A stretch of 64,000 nucleotides of DNA, from contig NZ_OX044366.1 of NCBI RefSeq assembly GCF_943846705.1, positions 2,480,001 through 2,544,000 of the forward strand. The letters run 5' to 3'. The DNA comes from an uncultured Pseudomonas sp. (lineage in GTDB: Bacteria; Pseudomonadota; Gammaproteobacteria; Pseudomonadales; Pseudomonadaceae). Under the pieces are notes generated by a model. That model was not told where the DNA came from, made no database searches, and saw nothing but the letters and a program-made list of their open reading frames with translations. The translations under genes were made by a program, and so were the position numbers. How positions within the stretch are numbered: the stretch's first letter is position 1; every line of letters starts with the position of its first letter. Of this stretch, positions 31,775 to 39,692 are shown in pieces.

Positions 31775-32629
31775 GTGAGTTTCACAGCCATTCAATTGCC
31801 GATTCGCGCCAGCAGTGCTCGTAACCTGTTGAGTGGCCTTGTCCTCAGTGTACTGCTGGGTGCCTGTGCGAGTCCGCCGCCGGGCGGGGTCAAAGTGGTT
31901 GACCGTGCCCATGGCGGTGCCAGCCAGGCAGCGCAGCGTCAGCCGGTTCGTAGTGGTCAATATCAGGTGCAGCGAGGCGACACGCTGTATTCCATTGCTT
32001 TCCGTTTCGGCTGGGATTGGAAGGCGCTGGCGGCGCGTAACCGTATTGCGCCGCCTTACCTGATTCGGGTTGGCCAGATCATTCGCTTTGACGGGCACAG
32101 CGCCAGTCGTCCGCCTGTGGTGGTGACGGCCCCCGTGGTTGTCTCGCCGACCAGTCGGCCTAGCGCACCCATACAGTCCCGCCCTGTACAAACTCAGTCG
32201 CCGGCCCCGGTCAGAACTGCGCCTAGCGTGACAGCGTTACCGCCGACGCAGCGCTCGGCATCCGGTTGGTTGTGGCCCTCGAATGGCGCAGTTATTGGGC
32301 GTTTTTCCTCAAACGGCAGTTTGAATAAAGGCATTGATATAGCCGGTGAATTGGGCCAGCCTGTTTTAGCTGCGTCTGATGGTTCAGTGGTATACGCCGG
32401 GAGTGGTTTACGGGGCTACGGCGAGTTGGTAATCATCAAACATAGCGATACCTACGTAAGCGCCTACGGTCATAACCGCAGGTTGTTGGTACAGGAGGGG
32501 CAACAGGTCAAAGCCGGGCAGAAAATTGCCGAGATGGGCTCCACAGGAACCGACCGGGTGAAACTTCACTTTGAAGTCCGCCGCCAAGGTAAACCTGTAG
32601 ATCCGCTGCAATACCTGCCTAAACGCTGA
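31775..32629 (+). CDS. nlpD: Lipoprotein NlpD (LysM and degenerate LytM domains)
   Basis: Envelope activator of the cell-separation amidase AmiC. GTG 31775 is chosen because GAGGGAG lies six bases upstream; the in-frame ATG at 31769 abuts that site. The lipobox LLGAC puts the lipidated Cys at residue 31. A LysM domain (YQVQRGDTLYSIAFRFGW) binds peptidoglycan; a C-terminal M23/LytM domain has NKGID instead of the HxGxD-type zinc motif and KLHFEV instead of HLHFEV, so it should be catalytically inactive, as in other NlpD proteins. In related bacteria the main rpoS promoter lies inside nlpD. Confidence 0.93.
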   Translation: MSFTAIQLPIRASSARNLLSGLVLSVLLGACASPPPGGVKVVDRAHGGASQAAQRQPVRSGQYQVQRGDTLYSIAFRFGWDWKALAARNRIAPPYLIRVGQIIRFDGHSASRPPVVVTAPVVVSPTSRPSAPIQSRPVQTQSPAPVRTAPSVTALPPTQRSASGWLWPSNGAVIGRFSSNGSLNKGIDIAGELGQPVLAASDGSVVYAGSGLRGYGELVIIKHSDTYVSAYGHNRRLLVQEGQQVKAGQKIAEMGSTGTDRVKLHFEVRRQGKPVDPLQYLPKR

Positions 32630-32732
32630 CCTTACGCTAGCCTGTCTCCGCCACGTAGGAGGGACGGGCTCGGGTGTAACCAGGGACTTGGTGCGCTAGA
32701 GCTTGCTGTTGAACTCAGCAAGGAATATAAAA

Positions 32733-33746
32733 ATGGCTATAAATAATAAAAAAGAAGCGCCGGAGTTTGATGTCGATGATGAAGTGCTCCTCATGGAGCC
32801 GGCTATTGTCTTGGACGACGAATCAAACGCAAACGCACAACCGCCACTTTCCCGCGCCAAAGCTAAGGCCTCCACAGCCAGCAGCAAACAACATAAGTAC
32901 ATCGATTACACTCGCGCGCTCGACGCCACTCAGCTGTACCTCAATGAGATCGGCTTCTCCCCTCTACTGACGCCTGAAGAAGAAGTGTTCTTTGCGCGCC
33001 TGGCGCAGAAAGGCGACCCGGCTGGCCGCAAGCGCATGATTGAAAGCAACCTGCGGTTGGTGGTGAAGATTGCACGGCGCTACGTCAATCGTGGCTTGTC
33101 CCTGCTTGATCTGATTGAAGAGGGCAATCTCGGTCTGATTCGTGCGGTGGAGAAGTTCGACCCCGAACGCGGCTTCCGTTTTTCGACCTATGCCACTTGG
33201 TGGATCCGCCAGACCATCGAGCGGGCGATCATGAATCAGACGCGTACCATTCGCTTACCCATTCACGTGGTGAAAGAGCTCAACGTTTACCTGCGCGCCG
33301 CCCGTGAATTGACCCAGAAGCTCGATCACGAGCCTTCTGCAGAAGAAATTGCCAACCTGCTGGAAAAACCTGTGGGCGAAGTCAAGCGCATGCTTGGTTT
33401 GAATGAGCGTGTTTCCTCGGTGGATGTCTCACTGGGTCAGGACTCGGACAAAACCCTGCTTGATACGCTAACTGACGATCGCCCGACTGATCCTTGCGAG
33501 TTATTGCAGGATGAAGACCTGTCGCAAAGCATCGATCAATGGCTATCGGACCTGACCGATAAGCAGCGCGAGGTGGTGATTCGCCGCTTCGGCTTACGTG
33601 GCCATGAAAGCTGCACGCTGGAGGAGGTGGGTCGGGAGATCGGCTTGACCCGTGAGCGGGTTCGGCAGATTCAGGTCGAAGCCCTCAAGCGCTTGCGCGA
33701 AATCCTGGAAAAGAATGGTCTGTCGAGCGACTCATTATTCCAGTGA
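32733..33746 (+). CDS. rpoS: RNA polymerase sigma factor RpoS
   Basis: Master sigma factor of stationary phase and general stress. Region 1.2 (ALDATQLYLNEIGFSPLLTP), region 2 (NLRLVVKIARRYVNRGLSL, DLIEEGNLGLIRAVEKFD, YATWWIRQTIERAI), region 3 and the region 4 helix-turn-helix (GLTRERVRQIQVEALKRLR) are complete. Start 32733 (MAINNKKEAPEFDVDDEVLL) has AAGGA upstream; earlier in-frame codons are not supported. The 337-aa length is close to P. aeruginosa RpoS. The N-terminal 60 residues vary most, as usual. Confidence 0.98.
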   Translation: MAINNKKEAPEFDVDDEVLLMEPAIVLDDESNANAQPPLSRAKAKASTASSKQHKYIDYTRALDATQLYLNEIGFSPLLTPEEEVFFARLAQKGDPAGRKRMIESNLRLVVKIARRYVNRGLSLLDLIEEGNLGLIRAVEKFDPERGFRFSTYATWWIRQTIERAIMNQTRTIRLPIHVVKELNVYLRAARELTQKLDHEPSAEEIANLLEKPVGEVKRMLGLNERVSSVDVSLGQDSDKTLLDTLTDDRPTDPCELLQDEDLSQSIDQWLSDLTDKQREVVIRRFGLRGHESCTLEEVGREIGLTRERVRQIQVEALKRLREILEKNGLSSDSLFQ

Positions 33747-33764
33747 GTCTGATGCATTAACCAC

Positions 33765-33789
33765 AAACCCGGCGTCTGCCGGGTTTTTT
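33765..33789 (+). terminator. Intrinsic terminator of rpoS
   Basis: AAACCCGGC (33765-33773) and GCCGGGTTT (33778-33786) form a 9-bp stem with loop GTCT, followed by T-rich sequence to 33789. Confidence 0.92.
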
Positions 33790-33877
33790 GTGACAGGCTA
33801 TTCTTGGCGCTCATCCCGTTTGGCAGCGTCTTTTACGCAGCAGTGCCTGGTGTTCTGGCTATTAATGCGAGAGGTGC

Positions 33878-33895
33878 TGTAAGCCATCGCTTACA
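33878..33895 (+). promoter_or_regulatory. GacA upstream activating sequence of rsmZ
   Basis: TGTAAG-N6-CTTACA is an exact match to the known GacA binding consensus for Pseudomonas rsm sRNA genes. It lies about 165-180 bases before the inferred rsmZ start, the usual distance. Between it and the gene is an AT-rich tract (about 33945-33985), often a target of IHF or MvaT-type proteins; that role is inferred. Confidence 0.9.
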
Positions 33896-34057
33896 AGCTG
33901 CGTAAGTGTTTGGTGTGTATGTTGGTTGGATAAGTGCCTGTCTATTAGATAAGTTACTGATTTATAAAGATTATTTTTTAATTATCGATGGCGTTAAGTG
34001 GTGTGCGCAGCAAAGCGGTGCGCTTGTTCGCAAAGCAAAGATCGCTAGTATTACACC

Positions 34058-34189
34058 TGTGCTGACGGACAAGCACAGGTTGTCAGGATGACAATCAGGA
34101 CATCGCAGGACGCGATTCATCAGGACGATGAGCTGGGAAATACAGGGACTAGGGACAAAAAGTGGGCGGTTTATACCGCCCCTTTTTTT
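34058..34189 (+). ncRNA. rsmZ: Small regulatory RNA RsmZ
   Basis: RsmZ sequesters the translational repressor RsmA/CsrA when the GacS/GacA system is active. About eight GGA motifs occur between 34066 and 34155, several in hairpin loops: GTCAGGATGAC, ATCGCAGGACGCGAT and CATCAGGACGATG. A first stem, CCTGTGC/GCACAGG (34056-34079), carries a GACGGAC loop. A terminator hairpin GGGCGGT/ACCGCCC (34164-34181) with seven T ends it. A likely -10 is TAGTAT at 34046-34051. Placement between rpoS and fdxA matches P. aeruginosa and P. fluorescens. The exact 5' end is estimated. An open frame across 33906-34091 is not a gene. Confidence 0.92.
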
Positions 34190-34203
34190 GCCTGGAGAAA
34201 AGT

Positions 34204-34228
34204 AAAAACCCGCGCAAGGCGGGTTTTT
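34204..34228 (-). terminator. Bidirectional terminator between rsmZ and fdxA
   Basis: AAAAACCCGC and GCGGGTTTTT form a 10-bp stem with a short loop. Read on the minus strand it ends the fdxA transcript 22 bases after its stop; on the plus strand it backs up the rsmZ terminator. Confidence 0.85.
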
Positions 34229-34249
34229 GTACAGCCGGTGAGCCGGATA

Positions 34250-34573
34250 CTAGCGCTCTAGGTATTGCAGCTTGTCCTTAACGCCATCCCACTCTTCAGC
34301 GTCCGGCAGGGATTCTTTCTTCTCGGTGATGTTTGGCCAAACTTCGGCCAGATCGGCGTTCAGCTCGATGTATTCCTGCTGGTCTTCCGGCACTTCATCT
34401 TCAGAGAAAATGGCTTCTGCAGGGCATTCAGGCTCACAGAGTGCGCAGTCGATGCACTCGTCCGGGTGAATCACCAGGAAGTTCGGGCCTTCGTAGAAAC
34501 AGTCCACCGGGCAGACTTCTACGCAGTCGGTGTATTTGCATTTGACACAGTTGTCGGTAACGACGAAGGTCAT
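34250..34573 (-). CDS. fdxA: 7Fe ferredoxin FdxA
   Basis: A 107-aa ferredoxin with one [3Fe-4S] and one [4Fe-4S] cluster. The N-terminal cysteine pattern C-VKC-KYTDC-VEVCPVDC and the second CIDCALCEPECP cluster are typical of the Azotobacter-type 7Fe ferredoxins. The acidic C-terminal extension (DEVPEDQQEYIELNADLAE) is also usual. It is a cytoplasmic electron carrier whose partner is unknown; fpr at 49.5 kb encodes a ferredoxin/flavodoxin-NADP+ reductase. It lies downstream of mutS on the same strand but behind its own spacer. Confidence 0.95.
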   Translation of the reverse strand: MTFVVTDNCVKCKYTDCVEVCPVDCFYEGPNFLVIHPDECIDCALCEPECPAEAIFSEDEVPEDQQEYIELNADLAEVWPNITEKKESLPDAEEWDGVKDKLQYLER

Positions 34574-34672
34574 TTCTGATTCTCTCCTCGGGCGCCAGCC
34601 TGCCCCGTTCTATGCGGGCTTTAGCAGGCTAGGGGTAATGGCCACGGCTCAGGCTTTAAGTCGGGCATTGAT

Positions 34673-34705
34673 AAAAATGCGCGCGATTCTAACAGTTCAC
34701 GCGCA
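34673..34705 (-). terminator. Intrinsic terminator of mutS
   Basis: Read on the minus strand, TGCGCG (34705-34700) pairs with CGCGCA (34683-34678), then TTTTTAT. It starts seven bases after the mutS stop. A second inverted repeat nearer fdxA (AGCCTGC 34597-34603 / GCAGGCT 34624-34630) lies in the fdxA leader. Confidence 0.65.
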
Positions 34706-34711
34706 ATAGCG

Positions 34712-37285
34712 TTAGAAGCGTGTCTTCCATGTATATAACAGTTCCAGCGCTTTGCGCGGAGTCAGATCATCTGGATTGATTTTCTGTAATTCCTCGAGCA
34801 TAGGGTGCGGCAGGCTGGCGAACATGTCGCTTTGCATGGGCGCGCCGCTCTGGCCGAGCGGTGTGGACGGCAGATCATGAGGCAGGCTGGTGGTTTCCAG
34901 GCGCGCCAAATGCTCGCGAGCACGCAGTATGACTTCATTTGGCACACCTGCCAGTTGGGCTACGGCGAGGCCATAGCTTTGGCTGGCAGGGCCAGGCAAT
35001 ACATGGTGGAGGAACACGATGCGTTCGTTATGTTCGGTGGCGTTGAGGTGCACGTTGGCCACGATCGGCTGGCTTTCCGGCAGCACAGTCAACTCGAAGT
35101 AGTGGGTGGCGAACAGGGTATAGGCGCGTAGTTTGGCCAGTTGTTCGGCGGCGGCCCAGGCCAGCGACAAACCATCGAAGGTGCTGGTGCCGCGGCCGAC
35201 TTCGTCCATCAGCACTAGGCTGCGTTCTGTCGCGTTATGCAGGATGTTGGCGGTTTCACTCATCTCCACCATAAAGGTCGAGCGGCCACCGGCCAAGTCA
35301 TCGCTGGAGCCGATACGGGTAAAGATACGGTCGACCAGTGACAGCTCGCAGCTTTTGGCTGGGACGAAGCTGCCGATATGCGCGAGGAGTACGATCAGTG
35401 CGGTCTGACGCATGTAGGTGGATTTACCACCCATGTTCGGCCCGGTGATGATCAGCATGCGCGTGTCATCATCGAGGCTGAGGTCGTTGGCCACAAACGG
35501 CGTAGTCAGTACCTGCTCAACCACCGGATGACGACCCTGGTCGATGCGCATGCATGGCTCGTCGACAAAGCGCGGGCAGTTGAGATCGAGATTCAGCGCG
35601 CGCTCAGCCAGGTTACTCAGTACATCGAGTTCGGCCAGGGCGGCGGCACTGTCCTGCAGCGGGCCCAGGTGGCTGATCAGGCGTTCGAGCAGCTCGTCAT
35701 ACAGCAGCTTCTCGCGAGCCAGGGCACGGCTCTTGGCTGACAGCGCCTTGTCTTCGAATTCTTTGAGCTCGGGGGTGATAAAACGCTCGGCGCCTTTCAG
35801 GGTCTGGCGACGGATGTAGTCGGCCGGGGCGGATTCAGCCTGCTTGCTCGGCAGTTCGATAAAGTAGCCGTGCACGCGGTTGTAGCCGACTTTGAGGTTA
35901 GCCAGGCCGGTACGCGCTTTTTCCCGGGTTTCCAGGTCCATCAGGTACTGGCCGGCGTTCTCACTGAGCGATTGCAGTTCGTCCAGTTCAGCGTCATAAC
36001 CGGTTTTCAGTACGCCGCCATCGCGGATCACCGCTGGCGGATTGTCGATAATCGCTTTTGCCAGCAGTTCGGCCAGTTCTGGGTAGGTGCTGACGATGAC
36101 GGCCAGGCTTTGCAGGTGTGGCGAGTCCAGGCTGCTCAATGCCTGTTGCAGCTCGGGCAATGCGGCGAGGGCGTCACGCAGGCGTGCCAGGTCGCGCGGG
36201 CGGGCATTGCGCAGGCCGATGCGGGCGAGTATGCGTTCCAGATCACCGATTTCTTTCAGCTGTGGCTGCAGGGTTTCGAAGCGGTAGCTCTCCAGCAAGC
36301 AGGCGATCGATTCCTGGCGCGCTTCGAGAATGGATTGGTCGCGTAATGGACGATTCAGCCAGCGGCTGAGCAGGCGGCTGCCCATGGCGGTTTGGCAGCG
36401 ATCGACCACCGATTGCAGGGTGTTGTCGCGACCACCCGCCAGGTTGATGTCGAGTTCCAAGTTGCGCCGGCTGGCCCCGTCGAGAATCACCGTGTCGTCC
36501 AAGCGCTCATGACGCAGGCTGCGCAAGTGCGGCAGGGCCGTGCGCTGGGTTTCCTTGGCATACGCCAGCAGGCAGCCGGCGGCGCCAATGGCCAGGGTCA
36601 GATTTTCACAGCCAAAGCCTTTGAGGTCCTGAGTGGCGAACTGCTGACACAGGCTCTTGAGCGCGCTGTCTCGCTCGAAATCCCACGGTGCACGGCGGCG
36701 TGCGCCGCGGCGCTTTTCGGCGGGCAAGCCCTGCGGCCAGTCATCGGGAATCAATAGCTCAACCGGGTTCAGGCGCTCCAGTTCCGCCAGCAGGTTTTCC
36801 CAGCCCTTGATCTCCAGCACGCTGAAGCGGCCGCTGGTGATATCCAGCACGGCAAGGCCAAACAGGCGCTCGTCGCCCAATACTGCGGCTAGCAGGTTGT
36901 CGCGGCGCTCATCCAGTAGGGCTTCGTCACTGACCGTGCCTGGGGTAATGATGCGCACCACCTGACGCTCCACTGGCCCCTTGCTGGTGGCCGGATCACC
37001 GACTTGCTCGCAGATCACCACCGACTCGCCGAGTTTGACCAGCTTGGCTAGGTAACCCTCCAGTGAGTGGTAGGGGATGCCGCACATCGGAATGGCCTGG
37101 CCGGCCGATTGGCCACGGGCTGTCAGGGTGATATCCAGCAGCTTGGCGGCTTTTTTCGCGTCCTCGTAGAAGATCTCGTAGAAGTCGCCCATGCGGTAGA
37201 ACATCAGCTCGTCTGGGTGCTGGTTTTTCAGCCGCCAATACTGCTGCATCATCGGCGTGTGAGAACTGAGGTCGCTTTGGCTCAT
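34712..37285 (-). CDS. mutS: DNA mismatch repair protein MutS
   Basis: Recognises mismatches and small loops and starts methyl-directed repair. The mismatch-binding Phe-x-Glu motif is in FYRMGDFYEIFYEDA near the N-terminus. The ABC-type ATPase has Walker A TGPNMGGKSTYMRQ, Walker B LVLMDEVGRGTSTFDG and a helix-turn-helix C-terminal segment. Length 857 aa is normal. It is divergent from pncC-recA-recX, with 77 bases between the mutS and pncC starts. Confidence 0.97.
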   Translation of the reverse strand: MSQSDLSSHTPMMQQYWRLKNQHPDELMFYRMGDFYEIFYEDAKKAAKLLDITLTARGQSAGQAIPMCGIPYHSLEGYLAKLVKLGESVVICEQVGDPATSKGPVERQVVRIITPGTVSDEALLDERRDNLLAAVLGDERLFGLAVLDITSGRFSVLEIKGWENLLAELERLNPVELLIPDDWPQGLPAEKRRGARRRAPWDFERDSALKSLCQQFATQDLKGFGCENLTLAIGAAGCLLAYAKETQRTALPHLRSLRHERLDDTVILDGASRRNLELDINLAGGRDNTLQSVVDRCQTAMGSRLLSRWLNRPLRDQSILEARQESIACLLESYRFETLQPQLKEIGDLERILARIGLRNARPRDLARLRDALAALPELQQALSSLDSPHLQSLAVIVSTYPELAELLAKAIIDNPPAVIRDGGVLKTGYDAELDELQSLSENAGQYLMDLETREKARTGLANLKVGYNRVHGYFIELPSKQAESAPADYIRRQTLKGAERFITPELKEFEDKALSAKSRALAREKLLYDELLERLISHLGPLQDSAAALAELDVLSNLAERALNLDLNCPRFVDEPCMRIDQGRHPVVEQVLTTPFVANDLSLDDDTRMLIITGPNMGGKSTYMRQTALIVLLAHIGSFVPAKSCELSLVDRIFTRIGSSDDLAGGRSTFMVEMSETANILHNATERSLVLMDEVGRGTSTFDGLSLAWAAAEQLAKLRAYTLFATHYFELTVLPESQPIVANVHLNATEHNERIVFLHHVLPGPASQSYGLAVAQLAGVPNEVILRAREHLARLETTSLPHDLPSTPLGQSGAPMQSDMFASLPHPMLEELQKINPDDLTPRKALELLYTWKTRF

Positions 37286-37362
37286 CGTTTAACTGTCCGG
37301 CTGAATCGCAAAAGCGCCTAGTGTACGGTATCGACCTGGCTGGCTTTAACCCCGGAGTGCAG

Positions 37363-37875
37363 ATGAATAGTAATGACTACGCCTTGACCCAGTTGGCTGC
37401 CCAGCTCGGTGTGCAGTTGCTCGAGGCGAAGGCTCACGTGACAACCGCGGAATCCTGTACCGGTGGCGGTATTGCCGAGGCGATTACGCGGATCCCGGGC
37501 AGTTCGGCTTGGTTCGAGGCCGGCTATGTCACCTATTCCAATGGGCAAAAGGTCCAGCAGCTGGACGTGTCTGAGGCGCTATTCGGCATTGTCGGTGCGG
37601 TGAGCCAGGAGGTGGTCGAGGCGATGGTGCGCGGGGCCCAGGCTAACAGCGGCGCGCGCTATGCGGTGGCGGTCAGCGGTGTGGCCGGCCCTGACGGTGG
37701 CACAGCGGAGAAGCCAGTGGGCACCGTATGGCTGGCTTGGGGCGATGGCGAGCGGCTGCTTAGTGGGCGTCGGCAGTTTTCCGGTGACCGGGCCGAAGTC
37801 CGCCGACAGACGGTCGAGGCAGCACTGGCGGGGCTGTTGCGGCTGTTGGCGCAAGAAAATCCAAACGCGGGGTAG
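37363..37875 (+). CDS. pncC: Nicotinamide-nucleotide amidohydrolase (CinA C-terminal domain)
   Basis: Deamidates nicotinamide mononucleotide to nicotinate mononucleotide, recycling the NMN released by DNA ligase. Only the CinA C-terminal domain is present (170 aa), as usual in Pseudomonas. TAESCTGGGIAEAIT holds the catalytic Ser/Thr region, with VSGVAGPDGGTAEKPVGTVW later. ATG 37363 follows CGGAGTG; upstream in-frame codons to 37321 lie in the divergent spacer. It precedes recA and is often called cinA or ygaD. Confidence 0.93.
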   Translation: MNSNDYALTQLAAQLGVQLLEAKAHVTTAESCTGGGIAEAITRIPGSSAWFEAGYVTYSNGQKVQQLDVSEALFGIVGAVSQEVVEAMVRGAQANSGARYAVAVSGVAGPDGGTAEKPVGTVWLAWGDGERLLSGRRQFSGDRAEVRRQTVEAALAGLLRLLAQENPNAG

Positions 37876-37902
37876 GCGGACGACTTGCCCTGTGGAATAA
37901 TA

Positions 37903-37918
37903 CTGTCTACTTATACAG
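37903..37918 (+). promoter_or_regulatory. LexA (SOS) box of recA
   Basis: CTG-N10-CAG with the CTGT...ACAG ends matches the gammaproteobacterial LexA operator. It lies 48 bases before the recA ATG and overlaps a probable promoter: TTGCCC (37885-37890), 17-base spacer, TACTTA (37908-37913). Binding would block the -10 region. Confidence 0.9.
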
Positions 37919-37965
37919 TTGTTGGTGGCCGCTAGCTGGCCCTTCTTGATTACGTGAGGACTTAA

Positions 37966-39009
37966 ATGGACGAGAATAAGAAGCGCGCCTTGGCGGCTGC
38001 CCTAGGCCAGATTGAAAAGCAATTCGGCAAGGGTGCGGTCATGCGCATGGGCGATCATGATCGTCAGGCGATTCCGGCCATCTCCACCGGCTCGCTGGGT
38101 TTGGACATCGCGCTGGGCATCGGCGGTCTGCCGAAAGGCCGTATCGTTGAAATCTACGGCCCTGAGTCTTCTGGTAAAACCACCCTGACCCTGTCGGTCA
38201 TCGCTGAAGCGCAGAAGCTCGGCGCTACCTGCGCCTTCGTCGACGCCGAGCACGCACTCGATCCTGAGTACGCCGGCAAGCTGGGTGTAAATGTCGATGA
38301 TCTGTTGGTGTCGCAGCCCGATACCGGCGAGCAGGCCCTGGAAATCACCGACATGCTGGTGCGTTCCAACGCCATCGACGTGATCGTCATCGACTCCGTG
38401 GCGGCGTTGGTGCCGAAGGCAGAAATCGAAGGCGAGATGGGTGACATGCACGTCGGTCTGCAAGCTCGCCTAATGAGCCAGGCGCTGCGCAAGATCACCG
38501 GCAACATCAAGAACGCCAACTGCCTGGTGATCTTCATCAACCAGATCCGCATGAAGATCGGCGTGATGTTCGGCAGCCCGGAAACCACCACCGGCGGTAA
38601 CGCACTGAAGTTCTACGCCTCGGTACGCCTGGACATCCGCCGCACCGGTGCGGTGAAGGAAGGCGACGAAGTGGTCGGCAGCGAAACCCGCGTCAAAGTG
38701 GTGAAAAACAAAGTCGCGCCGCCTTTCCGTCAGGCCGAATTCCAGATTTTGTATGGCAAGGGCATTTACCGTAACGGCGAAATTATCGACCTCGGTGTGC
38801 AGCTTGGTCTGCTAGAAAAATCCGGTGCCTGGTACAGCTATCAGGGCAGCAAAATCGGCCAGGGTAAGGCTAATTCGGCCAAGTACCTGGAAGACAATCC
38901 GGAAGTGGCGCGCACTGTCGAGGGGCTGATACGTGAGAAGTTGTTGGTCACTGCTGCGCCGGCCAAGGCCAACGCTACGGCCGATGACCTGGCTGATGCC
39001 GACGCCTGA
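37966..39009 (+). CDS. recA: Recombinase RecA
   Basis: Forms filaments on single-stranded DNA for homologous recombination and triggers LexA self-cleavage. Walker A is GPESSGKTTL, Walker B region VIVIDSVAALVPKAEIEGEMGD, and the L2 loop FINQIRMKIGVMFGSPETTTGG is intact. The C-terminus is acidic (ADDLADADA). Length 347 aa. It has its own SOS-controlled promoter and is followed eleven bases later by its inhibitor recX. Confidence 0.98.
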   Translation: MDENKKRALAAALGQIEKQFGKGAVMRMGDHDRQAIPAISTGSLGLDIALGIGGLPKGRIVEIYGPESSGKTTLTLSVIAEAQKLGATCAFVDAEHALDPEYAGKLGVNVDDLLVSQPDTGEQALEITDMLVRSNAIDVIVIDSVAALVPKAEIEGEMGDMHVGLQARLMSQALRKITGNIKNANCLVIFINQIRMKIGVMFGSPETTTGGNALKFYASVRLDIRRTGAVKEGDEVVGSETRVKVVKNKVAPPFRQAEFQILYGKGIYRNGEIIDLGVQLGLLEKSGAWYSYQGSKIGQGKANSAKYLEDNPEVARTVEGLIREKLLVTAAPAKANATADDLADADA

Positions 39010-39020
39010 TTTATCGGGAC

Positions 39021-39485
39021 ATGAGCATTGTTCTGGATACCCCCGTCGCTGTGCGGCGGGCGGCCATGGACCTACTGGCGCGGCGTGAGCATGGCCGTGT
39101 CGAGTTGACCCGCAAGCTGCGCAGACGTGGCGCGGCAGATGAATTGATTGGCGCAGCCCTCGACCGCCTGGCGGAAGAGGGTTTGTTATCTGAAGCGCGC
39201 TATCTGCAAGCTTTTGTCAGTTATAAGGCGCGTGCCGGTTATGGGCCGTTGCGTATCCGTGAGGAACTGACGCAGCGTGGCCTGGCCCGCAGCGATGTCG
39301 AGCAGGCTTTGCGCGACAGTGGTATCGACTGGGGTGAATACCTGCAAGAGACCTGGCGGCGCAAGTTTGCCGGCGAATTACCGCACGATGCTCGCGAGCG
39401 TGCCAAGCAAGGGCGCTTTCTCAGTTATCGAGGTTATCCGCCTGAGCTGATCGGGCGCTTGTTGCGTGGTGCGCTGGACGATTAA
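39021..39485 (+). CDS. recX: Regulatory protein RecX
   Basis: Small helical protein that caps or destabilises RecA filaments. The three RecX repeats are visible: LLARREHGRVELTRKLRRRG, LLSEARYLQAFVSYKARAGYG and the C-terminal FLSYRGYPPELIGRLL. Length 154 aa is normal. It shares the recA transcript. Confidence 0.93.
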   Translation: MSIVLDTPVAVRRAAMDLLARREHGRVELTRKLRRRGAADELIGAALDRLAEEGLLSEARYLQAFVSYKARAGYGPLRIREELTQRGLARSDVEQALRDSGIDWGEYLQETWRRKFAGELPHDARERAKQGRFLSYRGYPPELIGRLLRGALDD

Positions 39486-39568
39486 ACCGATACGGCCTGT
39501 CGCTCAGTTAACCGTTAGCCGCTGCCATTGCTTACTACTGTTACTTGTACTCCCCTCCCTTATTCCGA

Positions 39569-39678
39569 TACTGCAGCAGTACTGGCTACAGAGTGCTTTG
39601 CACTGCAGTGCCGGCAGTCGATAGCTGTTTTTTCGTTAGCCTGATAGCTATTCCGATAGCCCGTGAGCAGGCTATCGG
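39569..39678. other. Palindromes in the recX-LOG convergent spacer
   Basis: The 207-base spacer between two convergent genes holds TACTGC-A-GCAGTA (39569-39581), the perfect palindrome GCACTGCAGTGC (39600-39611) and a 9-bp hairpin CCGATAGCC/GGCTATCGG (39653-39678). The last may terminate transcription from both sides, though no T-run follows. I see no small gene here. Confidence 0.55.
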
Positions 39679-39692
39679 CTGGTGCGTGCAGG

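Noticed and set aside
31775..32629. NlpD as an active peptidoglycan hydrolase
   Set aside because: Zinc-ligand histidines of the LytM domain are replaced (NKGID, KLHFEV), as in amidase activators.
33906..34091. 61-codon open frame between rpoS and fdxA
   Set aside because: Overlaps the rsmZ promoter and 5' part; no homology and AT-rich start region.
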